Origin: 13-2-20CM-66-19 sp963760225
GTDB lineage: Bacteria; Pseudomonadota; Gammaproteobacteria; Steroidobacterales; Steroidobacteraceae
Direction of reading: 5' to 3'
DNA length: 64,000 nt
Assembly: GCA_963760225.1 (NCBI GenBank)
Contig: CAVXCD010000001.1
Location: 960,832 to 1,024,831 of the forward strand
Part shown: positions 35,340 through 48,087 of the stretch, one piece after another
How the letters are laid out: each line of letters starts with the position of its first letter
How positions within the stretch are numbered: the first letter of the stretch is position 1
The notes under the pieces: generated by a model
Databases searched by the model: none
What the model was told of the DNA's origin: nothing
What the model saw: only the letters and a program-made list of their open reading frames with translations
Translations under genes and position numbers: made by a program

Positions 35340-36278
35340 ATGGACCCCGCTCCTTCCCTGCACACCCAGCCGCCGCTGCATCCCGACCAGGTGCGACGCT
35401 TCCTCTTCGAGAACCGCCCGGTGCGTGGTCACTGGGTGAGCCTCGAGGGAGCCTGGCGCGAGCTGCGCGCGCACACGCAGTATCCTGCGGCGGTGACCCA
35501 GCTGCTGGGCGAGGCAGTGGCCGCCTCGGTGCTGCTCGCGGCGACCCTGAAGTTCCGCGGCACGCTGACCTTCCAGCTGCAGGGCGACGGTGCGGTGAGC
35601 CTGCTCGTGGCGCAATGTACGCACGACTTCCGGCTGCGCGCCGTGGCACGTTGCGACACGGCCGCCGTGAACAGCCTGGCGGCGCAGCCACGCGGGGTGC
35701 GGTTCCGCGAGCTCGCCGGTACCGACGGACGCCTCACCGTTACCGTGGAGGCCGAGGAGAAAAGCCTACGCTACCAGGGCGTGGTGCCTCTTTCCGGCGC
35801 CACGCTCGCGGAATCGCTGGAAACCTACTTCGCCTCCTCCGAGCAGCTGCCGACGCGCGTGCGGCTGGCGGCCGACGAGCGCTACGGCGCGGGCCTGCTG
35901 GTGCAGAAGCTGCCCGAGGCGCACGGCGGCGAATCCGAGGAGGTCGCCGCGGCCTGGGAAGGCGCGCAGCAGGGCATCGCGCGCCTCGATACCCGAGAGC
36001 TGCTCAGCGCCGGCGTCGAGACGCTGCTGGCCCACGGCTTTCCCGGGCACGACCTGCGATTGTTCAAGGGCGCACCCGTGCGGTTTGAGTGCCGCTGCAG
36101 CCAGGGCAGGGTGGCCGGGCTGCTGCGCGCGCTCGGCGTGGAGGAGGTGCGCGAGGTGCTCAGCGAGCAGGGCGTGGTCATGGTGACCTGCGAGTTCTGC
36201 CAGCGCCCCTACCGTTTCGACGCCCGAGACGTGGATGCCCTGTTTGAGGGCACTTCGGGGTCAGAAAAGATCCATTAG
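35340..36278 (+). CDS. hslO: redox-regulated chaperone Hsp33
   Basis: Holdase activated by oxidation and unfolding, 312 residues. The zinc cysteines are CRC near residue 248 and CEFC near 281, the CxC...CxxC pattern of Hsp33. RFLFENRPVRGHWV and LGEAVAASVLLAATLKF are family segments. The ATG at 35340 (MDPAPS) is chosen over a TTG ten codons upstream. The 93-base gap from gatB is GC-rich and shows no recognisable promoter. Confidence 0.95.
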   Translation: MDPAPSLHTQPPLHPDQVRRFLFENRPVRGHWVSLEGAWRELRAHTQYPAAVTQLLGEAVAASVLLAATLKFRGTLTFQLQGDGAVSLLVAQCTHDFRLRAVARCDTAAVNSLAAQPRGVRFRELAGTDGRLTVTVEAEEKSLRYQGVVPLSGATLAESLETYFASSEQLPTRVRLAADERYGAGLLVQKLPEAHGGESEEVAAAWEGAQQGIARLDTRELLSAGVETLLAHGFPGHDLRLFKGAPVRFECRCSQGRVAGLLRALGVEEVREVLSEQGVVMVTCEFCQRPYRFDARDVDALFEGTSGSEKIH

Positions 36279-36298
36279 GCAGCTAATCTCTGCCTAAT
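36274..36298. promoter_or_regulatory. inverted repeat at hslO end, possible operator or weak terminator
   Basis: Perfect eight-base arms ATTAGGCA / TGCCTAAT with a nine-base loop, overlapping the hslO stop codon. Only TTGATT follows, no T-run. It lies 112 bases before the ArsR-type regulator gene in a locally AT-rich stretch. Confidence 0.45.
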
Positions 36299-36307
36299 TG
36301 ATTCAAT
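36297..36307. promoter_or_regulatory. small palindrome upstream of the methionine regulator
   Basis: ATTGA-T-TCAAT, perfect five-base arms. A related shorter palindrome CAAT-A-ATTG sits at 36401-36409, overlapping the -10 candidate and abutting the ATG. The pair could be operator sites for the regulator itself. Confidence 0.35.
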
Positions 36308-36398
36308 AGAGATACGAATGACTGCTCCCACGCGGGGGCCAGCCCGCCGGCGTGCGCTGCCTGCGAACGTCAGCGCTGGCTTGTTAGTTAAAGAAATG

Positions 36399-36404
36399 TA
36401 CAAT
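36399..36404 (+). promoter_or_regulatory. -10 candidate for the ArsR-metF-metH operon
   Basis: TACAAT exactly six bases before the ATG at 36411. There is no Shine-Dalgarno in between, so a leaderless mRNA is likely. TTGTTA at 36381 is too close to be a -35. Confidence 0.45.
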
Positions 36405-36410
36405 AATTGA

Positions 36411-37349
36411 ATGAATCTCGTGCGGCCGGCTGTGCTGGTGAAGTGGCTGCGAGCGGCCGGTGAGCCGACCCGCCTGCGCCTGCTGGTGCTGTGCGCGCAG
36501 GTGCCCGGGAGCGTGTCGGACTTCGCCCACGCGCTGAAGCACAGCGAACCGCGCGTGTCGCGGCATCTGAAGATCCTCACCGAGGCGGGACTGATCGAGC
36601 GATTGCGCCAGGGTCAGTGGGTGCAGTACCGCATCGCGGCGGGTGCGGAAGTGAGCAGCTTCGTACGCGGACTACTGGCGCAGGCCGACCGGCGCGATCC
36701 GCAACTGATGCGTGACAGCGCCGCGGCGCGCGCCGGCGCCGGCCGCGACTCGGGTGGGGGGAGCGGTGCGGGCGAATCGCGCCTCGGCCGGGCACTCGCG
36801 GGCTTCCTCACCGCCGACGCACCGCAGACCCCTTACGAGTCGCTGCTGGTGATCGGAGTGGCGCATCCGGAGCTGCTCGAGAGCGCGGCACGCAGCGCGC
36901 GTCAGTGCACGGCGCTCGCGCCCACGCCCCGCGCCGCGCAGGGGGCGCGCGCCTTCGCCGAGCAGCGCGGCTTCGACTGCCGGGTGCTGCGCTCGGCCGC
37001 AGACGGTCCGGGTGCGGCCGATCTGGCGCGCGCCGGCGGCGACTTCGATGCGCTGGTTCTCGATCGGCCACTCGCCGGCAGCGATGCCCTGGCGCGCACG
37101 CTGCGCGAGCTGTCTGCAGTCATGGCCCCCGGCGCCCGGCTCTGGCTGTTCGAATCGTATGAGTCGCTCGAGTCCGCGCGCGAGCGCATCGTCGAGCACC
37201 CGTTGTCGCGGCTGCGACGCCTGCTCGCCGCCGCCGGCCTGGTGTGCGAGCGCCTCAGCCCCATCGAGGCCGACGGCGAGCACGTGCTCGCGGCGAGTGC
37301 GCGGCTGGCGGCGGATGTTGCCGCGCGGGCGCGGCACGGCGGCGAGTGA
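36411..37349 (+). CDS. ArsR-family regulator with C-terminal methyltransferase-like domain
   Basis: Residues 1-85 are a winged-helix ArsR domain (GEPTRLRLLVLC, HSEPRVSRHLKILTEAGLIERLRQGQWVQYRI). The remaining 220 residues resemble a degraded SAM-dependent methyltransferase fold, including FDALVLDRPLAGSDALARTLRELSAV and MAPGARLWLFESYE, without a clear GxGxG motif. Regulators of this build sit by methionine-cycle genes and some (SahR group) sense S-adenosylhomocysteine; that ligand is inferred from context. It lies five bases before metF. Confidence 0.85.
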   Translation: MNLVRPAVLVKWLRAAGEPTRLRLLVLCAQVPGSVSDFAHALKHSEPRVSRHLKILTEAGLIERLRQGQWVQYRIAAGAEVSSFVRGLLAQADRRDPQLMRDSAAARAGAGRDSGGGSGAGESRLGRALAGFLTADAPQTPYESLLVIGVAHPELLESAARSARQCTALAPTPRAAQGARAFAEQRGFDCRVLRSAADGPGAADLARAGGDFDALVLDRPLAGSDALARTLRELSAVMAPGARLWLFESYESLESARERIVEHPLSRLRRLLAAAGLVCERLSPIEADGEHVLAASARLAADVAARARHGGE

Positions 37350-37354
37350 GCGGC

Positions 37355-38247
37355 ATGAGCACCGCCAGCGAAGGCATCAGCGTCTCGTTCGAGTTCTTTC
37401 CGCCGGCGGACGCCGCGATGGAGGCGACGCTGTGGAACTCGCTCGAGCGCCTCGCGCCGCTCGCGCCGCGCTTCGTCTCGGTGACTTACGGCGCGGACGG
37501 CTCGACACGCGAGCGTACTCACTCACTGGTGACGCGCATCCAGCAGCGCACCCCGCTCACCGGCGCCGCCCACCTGACCTGCGTCGGCGCGCCGCGCGAG
37601 GAGGTCATCGCGATCGCGCGCAGCTACTGGCGTGAGGGCGTGCGCCACCTGGTGGCGCTGCGCGGCGATCCGCCGCACGGTCAGGGGTGTTTTCGTCCCG
37701 ATCCGCAGGGATTTGCCGGGGCCGCGGAACTGGTCGCCGCGCTGCGCGAGGTGGCGCCCTTCGACATTTCCGTGGCCGCCTACCCCGAGGTGCATCCCGA
37801 GGCCGTTTCCCCGGCCGCGGATCTCGACAACCTCAGGCGCAAGCTCGCCGCCGGCGCTTCGCGCGCCATCACGCAGTTCTTCTACGACACCGAGGTGTTC
37901 CTGCGTTTCCGCGACCGCTGCGCGGCGGCGGGCATCGACGCGCCGCTGGTGCCCGGTATTCTGCCGATCACGCGCTTCCCGCAGGTGCTGCGCTTTGCGC
38001 AGGCCTGCGGCGCGAGCATTCCGCCGTGGCTGCACCAGCGCTTTGCCGGCCTCGAGGAGGATGCGGAGACGCGGCGGCTGATCGCCGCGAGCGTCGCCAT
38101 CGAGCAGGTGCACTCGCTCACCCGCCACGGCGTGCACGAGTTTCACTTCTACACTCTGAATCGCGCCGAGCTGACTTACGCCATCTGCCACGCGCTCGGC
38201 CTGCGGCCGCGCGCGCACGCGGCCGGCACCGTCCCGCCGGTGAGCGC

Positions 38248-38251
<4 letters not shown>
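37355..38251 (+). CDS. metF: methylenetetrahydrofolate reductase
   Basis: FAD enzyme reducing 5,10-methylene-THF to 5-methyl-THF, the methyl donor for MetH. It has 298 residues. The family segments are SFEFFPP at the N-terminus, GAHLTCVG-like GAAHLTCVGAPRE, LVALRGDPP, AAYPEVHPEA and ITQFFYDTEVFLRF. The start MSTASEGIS is five bases after the regulator stop. It overlaps metH as GTGA. Confidence 0.95.
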
Positions 38252-42057
<3,806 letters not shown>

Positions 42058-42082
42058 CGGGCGCTGCGGCGCGCGCTCATCT

Positions 42083-42673
42083 TCAGGACGTCTCGACGCG
42101 CAGCCGCCGGTACCAGGCCTCGGTGCCACGGTGCTGCAGAACGAGGTGCCCGCGCGGCAGCCTGGCGAACTGTGGCAGGTCGCGGAAGCGGCTGCGCGCG
42201 ATACGCTCGCGCAGTTCCTCGCTGGCGAGGTCGCAGCCCACCACCTGGTAATCGTCGATCCAGTACTCGAGCAGCGAGCCGTGCATGCGGATGCGCGCGC
42301 TGTGATAGACATTGGCGCTGCTGCGCTGGTCGCGCCACGACGCGACCAGCCCGTACAGCGCCCCGCACGAGGTGAGCGCGTCGGCGCCCTCCGCGTGATG
42401 CTCGTCGTCGAGCAGCTGCAGCGCCGGGCCGCTGTCGCCGGCAGCTCCCGCCTCCTCGTTCACGCGGCACAGCACCGCGGTGCTGCCGCCGCGCGGCAGC
42501 CGCCAGTCGAAGTGCAGCGTGAAGTCGCCGAAGGCCGCGCGCGTCACCAGGTCGACGCGCACGCCCTGCGCCATGGCGCGCAGCACGTCGCCATCGACGC
42601 TCCAGGCGCGCTGCGGAAAATCCTCCTCGCGGTAGCCGCGCCACTGCGCGGCACCGAGCTCGTGCTCAGCCAT
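42083..42673 (-). CDS. DUF1080 (3-keto-disaccharide hydrolase-like) protein
   Basis: A 196-residue protein with the concanavalin-like DUF1080 pattern: WSVDGDVLRAM, TRAAFGDFTLHFDWRLPRGGSTAVLCRV, YHSARIRMHGSLLEYWIDDYQVVGCD and GHLVLQHRGTEAWYRRLRVE. Some family members act on keto-sugars in the periplasm, but there is no signal peptide here, so the substrate is unknown. It stands alone on the minus strand, converging with metH (25-base gap). Confidence 0.8.
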   Translation of the reverse strand: MAEHELGAAQWRGYREEDFPQRAWSVDGDVLRAMAQGVRVDLVTRAAFGDFTLHFDWRLPRGGSTAVLCRVNEEAGAAGDSGPALQLLDDEHHAEGADALTSCGALYGLVASWRDQRSSANVYHSARIRMHGSLLEYWIDDYQVVGCDLASEELRERIARSRFRDLPQFARLPRGHLVLQHRGTEAWYRRLRVETS

Positions 42674-42748
42674 GGTGCATTGCCTCAGGTCAGCGTAGCG
42701 ATGCTACCGCAGGAATTTTCCCGGTGGCACCACCGCCAAGCGGCGGCT

Positions 42749-43495
42749 TCAGCGCGGCGTACGGCGCTCGCTCTCGAGTGCCCGCAGGTAGGCGGCGCCG
42801 CCGAGGTCGCGCATCTGGCCGAGGATCCAGTCGCGTCGCTGCAGCACGTAACGTGACGGCCGCTCGGCGTGCAGGCGCAGCGGGTTCGGCAGCACGGCTG
42901 CAAGCAACGCGGCGTCCGCCGGGCCCAGGCGCAGCGCCGGCTTGTGCCAGAAACGCAGCGCCGCAGCCTGCACCCCGTAGATACCGTCGCCGAACTGCGC
43001 GACGTTCAGGTACATCTCCAGGATGCGCTCCTTGGGCCACAGCGTCTCGATCAGCACCGTGAAATACGCCTCCAGTCCCTTGCGCACCAGGCTGTACCCG
43101 GGCCAGAGGAACAGGTTCTTCGCCACCTGCTGCGAGATGGTGCTGGCACCCCGCAGCCGTTTGCCGCGCTCACTGTCGCGCACCGCCTGGCGGATGGAGT
43201 TTAGGTCGAAGCCGGCGTGAAACGGGAACTGCTGGTCCTCGGAGGCGATCACCGCGATCGCGGCGTGCGGCGAGATCTGCTCGAGGCTCACCCACTGGAA
43301 GTCGGTGCGGTAGTTGTGCTCGCCGGCGCGCCACGCGCCGATGCCCGCCTCGAGCATAAAGGCGCTGGTGAGCGGATGCAGCCAGCGCAGCAGCAGCACC
43401 GGCGTGGCGGTGAGCAGCACCCATCCGAGCAGCAGCAGCACTGCCAGGCGCAGCAGCCGCAGCAGTACCCCGCCGCGCTGCGCGGCGCGCGCCAC
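42749..43495 (-). CDS. mtgA: monofunctional peptidoglycan glycosyltransferase
   Basis: GT51 enzyme polymerising lipid II, 248 residues with an N-terminal helix (LLRLLRLAVLLLLGWVLL). The catalytic glutamate is in AVIASEDQQFPFHAGFD; further motifs are RGASTISQQVAKNLFLWPGYSLVRKGLEAY (second motif area), KERILEMYLNVAQFG and LLAAVLPNPLR. GTG is the first start available. It lies 79 bases after ppiB on the same strand. Confidence 0.94.
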   Translation of the reverse strand: MARAAQRGGVLLRLLRLAVLLLLGWVLLTATPVLLLRWLHPLTSAFMLEAGIGAWRAGEHNYRTDFQWVSLEQISPHAAIAVIASEDQQFPFHAGFDLNSIRQAVRDSERGKRLRGASTISQQVAKNLFLWPGYSLVRKGLEAYFTVLIETLWPKERILEMYLNVAQFGDGIYGVQAAALRFWHKPALRLGPADAALLAAVLPNPLRLHAERPSRYVLQRRDWILGQMRDLGGAAYLRALESERRTPR

Positions 43496-43574
43496 GCCGC
43501 GGCCGCGGCGCCGCGCCGGCGGCAGCGAGCAGCGTCGGGTCGCGGCGATCGGCGCTCGTCCCGTGCGGTGCCGC

Positions 43575-44066
43575 TCAGGCGCCCTGCACGCGCCGTGCCG
43601 TCACGATAACGACGTCCTCGAGCGGGGCGTCCTGGTAGCCCTTGCGGCGGCCGGTACCGACGCGGGCGATCTTGTCGATCACCTCCATGCCTTCGCTCAC
43701 GCGCCCGAACACCGCGTAGCCGTAGTCGCGCGGGCCGTGATCGAGAAACTCGTTGTCCTTCAGGTTGACGAAGAACTGCGAGGTGGCGCTGTTGACGTCG
43801 CTGGTGCGCGCCATGGAGAGCGTGCCGCGCGTATTCTTCAGGCCGTTGTGCGCCTCGTTGCTGATCGGCGCGCGCGTCTTCCTGGTGGCGAAGTCGGCCG
43901 TCAGGCCGCCGCCCTGGATGACAAAGCCGGGCACGATGCGATGAAAGATGGTGCCGTCGAAGTGCCCGTCATCGACGTAGCGCAGGAAATTCTCGACCGT
44001 GGTGGGCGCCTCGCGGGGGAACAGCTCCACCGTGAAAGCGCCGTGGGAGGTTTCAAATCTGATCAT
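43575..44066 (-). CDS. ppiB: cyclophilin-type peptidyl-prolyl isomerase B
   Basis: A 163-residue cytoplasmic cyclophilin without a signal peptide. Active-site segments are IFHRIVPGFVIQGGG, SMARTSDVNSATSQFFVNL and GYAVFGRVSEGMEVID. The ATG has GGAAGGA upstream and lies inside the last 14 bases of prmC, so the two are probably co-transcribed. Confidence 0.95.
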   Translation of the reverse strand: MIRFETSHGAFTVELFPREAPTTVENFLRYVDDGHFDGTIFHRIVPGFVIQGGGLTADFATRKTRAPISNEAHNGLKNTRGTLSMARTSDVNSATSQFFVNLKDNEFLDHGPRDYGYAVFGRVSEGMEVIDKIARVGTGRRKGYQDAPLEDVVIVTARRVQGA

Positions 44067-44904
44067 GTTGTCCTTCCGTGATGCGCTCGTGCCCGGCGAG
44101 GTCGCGGTGTGAGCGTACATAACCGAACCCGGCGAGGACAAGCTCAGCGCGTACCTGCGCGCCTTGGGTTGCGCCGTGCTCGAGCAGCAGCCAGCCCCCG
44201 GGCAGCAGGTGGCGTGCTGCGCCGCGCACCAGCGTGCGCAGGCTCTGCAGTGCGTCGCGGCCGGGGCTGAGCGCCGCGCGCGGCTCGTAGCGCAGTGCGT
44301 GCAGCGCCGGGTCGTCCGCCGCCACGTACGGCGGGTTGCTGAGCAGCAGATCGAAAGTTTCCGCGCCGAGCGCGGCGTACCAGTCGCCCTGGCGCAGCTC
44401 GATGCTGACGCCGAGCGCTTCGCTGTTGCGCTGCGCGACGCTGAGCGCCGCCGCGGATATGTCGGTGGCGACGATCTGCCAGCCCGGGCGTTCGCGGGAG
44501 AGCGCGATGGCAATCGCGCCGCAGCCGGTGCCGAGATCGGCGATGCGCCCGGTGGCGCCGCTGCGCAGCGCGAGCGCGCGCTCGATGAGCAGCTCGGTCT
44601 CCGGACGCGGGATGAGCACGTCCGCGGTGACGGTGAGCTGCAGCGACCAGAACTCGCGTCGTCCGGTGAGATAGGCGAGCGGCTCGCCGGCTTCGCGCCG
44701 GCACAACAGCCGGCGATAGCGCTCGGCGCCCGCTGCGTCCACCGCCGCATCGGCGTGCGCCAGCAGCCGCCAGCGCTCGATGCCGAGTGCGTGCGCCAGC
44801 AGCAGCTGCGCGTCGAGGGCGGCGCTGTCGCGCGCCGTGTTGCCGCTGTCGAGTTGGCGCGTTCCCCGCGCGATGAGGCAGGCGATGGTGGTCGGTTCGG
44901 TCAT
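44053..44904 (-). CDS. prmC: peptide chain release factor glutamine methyltransferase
   Basis: Methylates the GGQ glutamine of release factors. It has 283 residues. SAM motif IADLGTGCGAIAIAL, the catalytic LLSNPPYVA, and an N-terminal helical domain; PRPETELLIERAL is the conserved linker. In most relatives it directly follows prfA, but here prfA lies 7 kb away (52084-53163). The start MTEPTTIACL is chosen because the upstream in-frame ATGs lie in the divergent promoter region. Confidence 0.95.
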   Translation of the reverse strand: MTEPTTIACLIARGTRQLDSGNTARDSAALDAQLLLAHALGIERWRLLAHADAAVDAAGAERYRRLLCRREAGEPLAYLTGRREFWSLQLTVTADVLIPRPETELLIERALALRSGATGRIADLGTGCGAIAIALSRERPGWQIVATDISAAALSVAQRNSEALGVSIELRQGDWYAALGAETFDLLLSNPPYVAADDPALHALRYEPRAALSPGRDALQSLRTLVRGAARHLLPGGWLLLEHGATQGAQVRAELVLAGFGYVRSHRDLAGHERITEGQHDQI

Positions 44905-44926
44905 AGGCGCTATCGGGTCGCAGGCG

Positions 44927-44932
44927 TAAGAT
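44927..44932 (+). promoter_or_regulatory. -10 candidate for the membrane/MoxR cluster
   Basis: TAAGAT exactly six bases before the ATG at 44939, with no ribosome site between them. This is a leaderless arrangement; no -35 is evident. Confidence 0.4.
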
Positions 44933-44938
44933 ACCGTC

Positions 44939-45793
44939 ATGCCGAACATAGCGTATCCGCCCCGCCGACCGCTGTCGGTTGGCGAGGTCCTGGACCTGAC
45001 ATTCCAGGTGTATCGCGCCACGCTGGTGAGGTGTCTCCTGCCGGCGGCGCTCGCGGTCATCGCCGGTCAGCTGACGAACATCTACGCGCTCGTCAAGGGA
45101 CGCAGCCTGGGCGGCGGCGGCGGGTTGCTGGGCTTCGCGCAAGCGCTGCAGGGGCTCAACCAGGACCCGTTGTACTGGGCGGTTAACCTGCTCGGCACGC
45201 TGCTGACCCTCATCTTCTACGCCGTGGTCATATTGCGGCAGTACGCGGTAGTTACGGGCCGGCCGCCTGCGAGTGAGTTTGCGCAGGCCGCGCGCCGCAT
45301 CCCGGCGCTGGTTGGTCTCATGATCCTGATGGGCGTGAGCATCGGCGGCTGTCTGCTGCCGGCGCTGTTGCTGAGTCCGCCGGGGCGTTACGCGCTGCTG
45401 TTCTTACTGCTGATTCCGGCGTCCTACGTCGCCGTGCTGTTGTCCTGCGCCTTCACGGTGTTGCTGCTCACGGGCTCGGGCCCGGTGGTCAGCTACATGC
45501 GCAGCTGGCGTCTCGCGAGCGGCAGCTTCTGGCGCCTGTCCGTCATCTACACCGTCGGCGTCATCGTGCTGCTGGTGTTTTCCGTACTGATCGGCGGTCT
45601 CGCCGCGTTTCTTGCCGGCATCCTCGGCCGCGGTGATCTGGCGCTGATCGCTGCCACCGCCGGAGTCATCGTCGTCGGCCTGTCGGCCGTGACCACGCCG
45701 CTGTATACCGCGATGGCGCTCGCCGTGTTCGGTGACCTGACGGCGCGCAAGGAGGGCGTCGATCTCGAGCAGCGCATCTCGGCGCCGGCCTGA
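44939..45793 (+). CDS. multi-pass membrane protein of unknown function
   Basis: A 284-residue protein with about six hydrophobic helices (near residues 30-50, 80-100, 120-145, 150-180, 205-235, 240-265). The N-terminal PPRRPLSVGEVLDLTFQVYRATL resembles the 'glycerophosphoryl diester phosphodiesterase membrane domain'/DUF975-like segments that open with a short cytoplasmic lead. It heads a plus-strand run ending in MoxR and DUF58 proteins. The role is probably in envelope or complex assembly, unproven. Confidence 0.75.
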   Translation: MPNIAYPPRRPLSVGEVLDLTFQVYRATLVRCLLPAALAVIAGQLTNIYALVKGRSLGGGGGLLGFAQALQGLNQDPLYWAVNLLGTLLTLIFYAVVILRQYAVVTGRPPASEFAQAARRIPALVGLMILMGVSIGGCLLPALLLSPPGRYALLFLLLIPASYVAVLLSCAFTVLLLTGSGPVVSYMRSWRLASGSFWRLSVIYTVGVIVLLVFSVLIGGLAAFLAGILGRGDLALIAATAGVIVVGLSAVTTPLYTAMALAVFGDLTARKEGVDLEQRISAPA

Positions 45794-45797
45794 AGGC

Positions 45798-46754
45798 GTG
45801 GTGCGCACGCTAGTCGCGCTGCTGTGGCTGGCTGCCGCGGTGCCGTGCGCGCAGGCGCGCGATGTGCTGCAGGCGATTGATGCCTGTCTCGGCAAGCTCG
45901 ACAGCGCAATCGACGTGGACTACGCGCACATCGCCGCGCGTTGTCCCGACCTGCCGGCGGCGCTCGCCGCCAGTCCCTGGGCGCCGTGGCTGCCCGCCGA
46001 GTGGAACCGGCCCGACAGCCAGCTGTCGCCGGCCGGTCTGACGGAGCTGCGCACGCTGCTGGCGCGGGCGGCTCGCCCGCAAGCCGCGCGTCCTGCGCCA
46101 CCCAGCACCGAGCGGGTCACGGCAGTGCTCGCTGCGGTTACGCATGCCGACGACCGGCGCGGCAGCTGGTGGCTGCGGTTCAAGGACTGGCTGCGACGCG
46201 TGCTGGCGCAGGGAGCCGGCGAGCAGGGCTGGCTGGCTCGCTGGCTTACCCGCATCGATCTGTCGGGCGCTGCGGGCGAGCTGGTCGTCTGGGGCACGCT
46301 GGCGCTGGTCGTGGCGCTCGCCGCCGGCATCGTCATCAACGAGCTGCGCTTCGCGGGCTTCGCGGGCAGGCGTGTGAGCGGCGCCCGCGCTGCGGCAGCA
46401 GACAGCCGCCGCCCGCACTCACTGCCGACGCTGGCGCAGATCGAGCGTGCAGCGCCGGAGCGCCAGCCGGCGCTGCTGCTGGAATTCATCGCCGAGCGAC
46501 TGGCCGAGCAGGACCGCCTGCCCGCCGCACGGGCGCTCACCGCACGCGAGCTCGGACAACGCGCGCGGCTGCCCGATGAGGCCGGGCGCGGCCTGCTGGC
46601 GGAGCTGGTGGCGGTGTGCGAGCGGCTGCGCTTCTCGGCCGAGCAGGTGGGCGACAAGAGCCTGGCGGCGGCGTTGCGCGCCGGCCGCCTGCTGCTGGCC
46701 ACGCTCGATGCAGCGCCCGTCGCGCGCAGCGGCGCAGGACCAGGAAGTGCGTGA
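45798..46754 (+). CDS. DUF4129-type membrane protein
   Basis: 318 residues: a signal-like N-terminus (VRTLVALLWLAAAVPCAQA), an extracytoplasmic part, one helix near residues 170-192 (LVVWGTLALVVALAAGIVI) and a cytoplasmic C-terminal domain with LTARELGQRARLPDE, the pattern of DUF4129. Such proteins lie beside MoxR ATPases and DUF58 proteins in many proteobacteria. The GTG start is four bases after the previous stop, with AAGG upstream. Confidence 0.75.
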   Translation: MVRTLVALLWLAAAVPCAQARDVLQAIDACLGKLDSAIDVDYAHIAARCPDLPAALAASPWAPWLPAEWNRPDSQLSPAGLTELRTLLARAARPQAARPAPPSTERVTAVLAAVTHADDRRGSWWLRFKDWLRRVLAQGAGEQGWLARWLTRIDLSGAAGELVVWGTLALVVALAAGIVINELRFAGFAGRRVSGARAAAADSRRPHSLPTLAQIERAAPERQPALLLEFIAERLAEQDRLPAARALTARELGQRARLPDEAGRGLLAELVAVCERLRFSAEQVGDKSLAAALRAGRLLLATLDAAPVARSGAGPGSA

Positions 46755-48087
46755 GCGGCTGATCACGCTCGGCTGCGCGCTCGCGGCGCTGCTGCTGTTC
46801 GGCACGCTGTTTCTGCAGCGCAGCGTGCTTGGCGCGCGGCGCACGTCGCTGCCGACGACCGTGGAGCAGGCCGACAACGGCCTGCTCGGTGCCATGAGCT
46901 GGCTGAGCGGCGAGGGCGTGCGCACGCTCTCGCTGCGCGAGCGTTGCGGCACGTTGCGCGGCCGGCGCGATCTTGCGCCGCGCGGCAACCTGCTGATCGT
47001 GAGCCTGCCGGCCGTCACCGCCTTCCTCCCCGACGAGGCGGTGGCCCTCGATCAATGGATCCAACAGGGCAACACGCTGCTGGTGCTGGCGGCGCTGCGT
47101 GACCGGCCGGGCTGGGCATCGGTCCCGCTGCTGATGCGCGCTGATCTGCAGCTGCTCACCGGGCTTGGCATGCAGCCGCCGGCGGACCTGCTGGCGGCAA
47201 AGCGCGGCGCTACCGCGACCGCGGGCAGCGCCGCGCCGAAAACCGGCAGCGCCGACTCACAGCGCCCGCGCGGGCAGCGCATGGATCGCCTCATGCGACT
47301 CAACGCCCAGCTGGATGAGCCCGAGCGCACCGACCTCTTCCCCAACCGCGCCCATCCGTATTTCGCCGGCGTCGTGCAGGCGGTGGCGTTCTCGGACTAC
47401 CCGCCGCTGGCCAACCACGTGACCCTGCCGGGGGAAGGCTTCGCGCTCGCGCTCGCCCACGAGGGCGACACGGCGGACGACGCCTTCTGGGTGCGTCCCG
47501 ACGGCGTCGGCACCATCATCGTGAGCGGTTTCGGCTCGCTGTTTACCAACCGTGCACTGGGCGTCGCCGGCAACGCGCGCCTGCTCGCCAACATCGTCGG
47601 CGCGAGCGTGGCCCGCGATGGCACCGTGGTGTTCGACGATGAGCATCAGGGCCTGAGTGATGCCTATGATCCGGCGAGGTTCTACCGCGACTCGCGCCTG
47701 TACCGCACGGTGGCGGTGATCGCCGCTGTGTGGCTCACCTGGGTGCTCGGCGCGACGCGCCTGCAGGCGCCGCTGCAGCGCGCACCCGCGCCGCGCGAGG
47801 CGGAGTTGGTGCGCACCACGGGCCTGTTCCTCGCCCGCGTGCTGCGCCCGGCCGCGGCGGCGCGCCGCATGCTCGAGCAGTTCCTGCAGCGCACCTGCGC
47901 GGCGGCGGGCCGCGATGGCGCCGATCCGGCAGGCGCGTGGCAGTGGCTCGCGGACCATCCGCGCCTGGCGCGCCGGGACGTGGCGCGGCTGCAGGCCTGG
48001 TACGCGGCCGCCGCCGCCAACCGGCGCGTGCCGCTGGTGCGCCTGCACAACCTTCTCGTCCGCACTGAAAGGCGGCTTGCCGAATGA
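46747..48087 (+). CDS. DUF4350-type membrane protein
   Basis: About 446 residues from the GTG at 46747, which overlaps the end of the previous gene by eight bases and has AGGA before it. An N-terminal helix (ITLGCALAALLLFGTLFL) is followed by an extracytoplasmic domain with GNLLIVSLPAV and ALDQWIQQGNTLLVLAAL (DUF4350-like), then a second helix (TVAVIAAVWLTWVLGATRL) and a C-terminal helical tail. It overlaps moxR by ATGA. Confidence 0.75.
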   Translation: MRERLITLGCALAALLLFGTLFLQRSVLGARRTSLPTTVEQADNGLLGAMSWLSGEGVRTLSLRERCGTLRGRRDLAPRGNLLIVSLPAVTAFLPDEAVALDQWIQQGNTLLVLAALRDRPGWASVPLLMRADLQLLTGLGMQPPADLLAAKRGATATAGSAAPKTGSADSQRPRGQRMDRLMRLNAQLDEPERTDLFPNRAHPYFAGVVQAVAFSDYPPLANHVTLPGEGFALALAHEGDTADDAFWVRPDGVGTIIVSGFGSLFTNRALGVAGNARLLANIVGASVARDGTVVFDDEHQGLSDAYDPARFYRDSRLYRTVAVIAAVWLTWVLGATRLQAPLQRAPAPREAELVRTTGLFLARVLRPAAAARRMLEQFLQRTCAAAGRDGADPAGAWQWLADHPRLARRDVARLQAWYAAAAANRRVPLVRLHNLLVRTERRLAE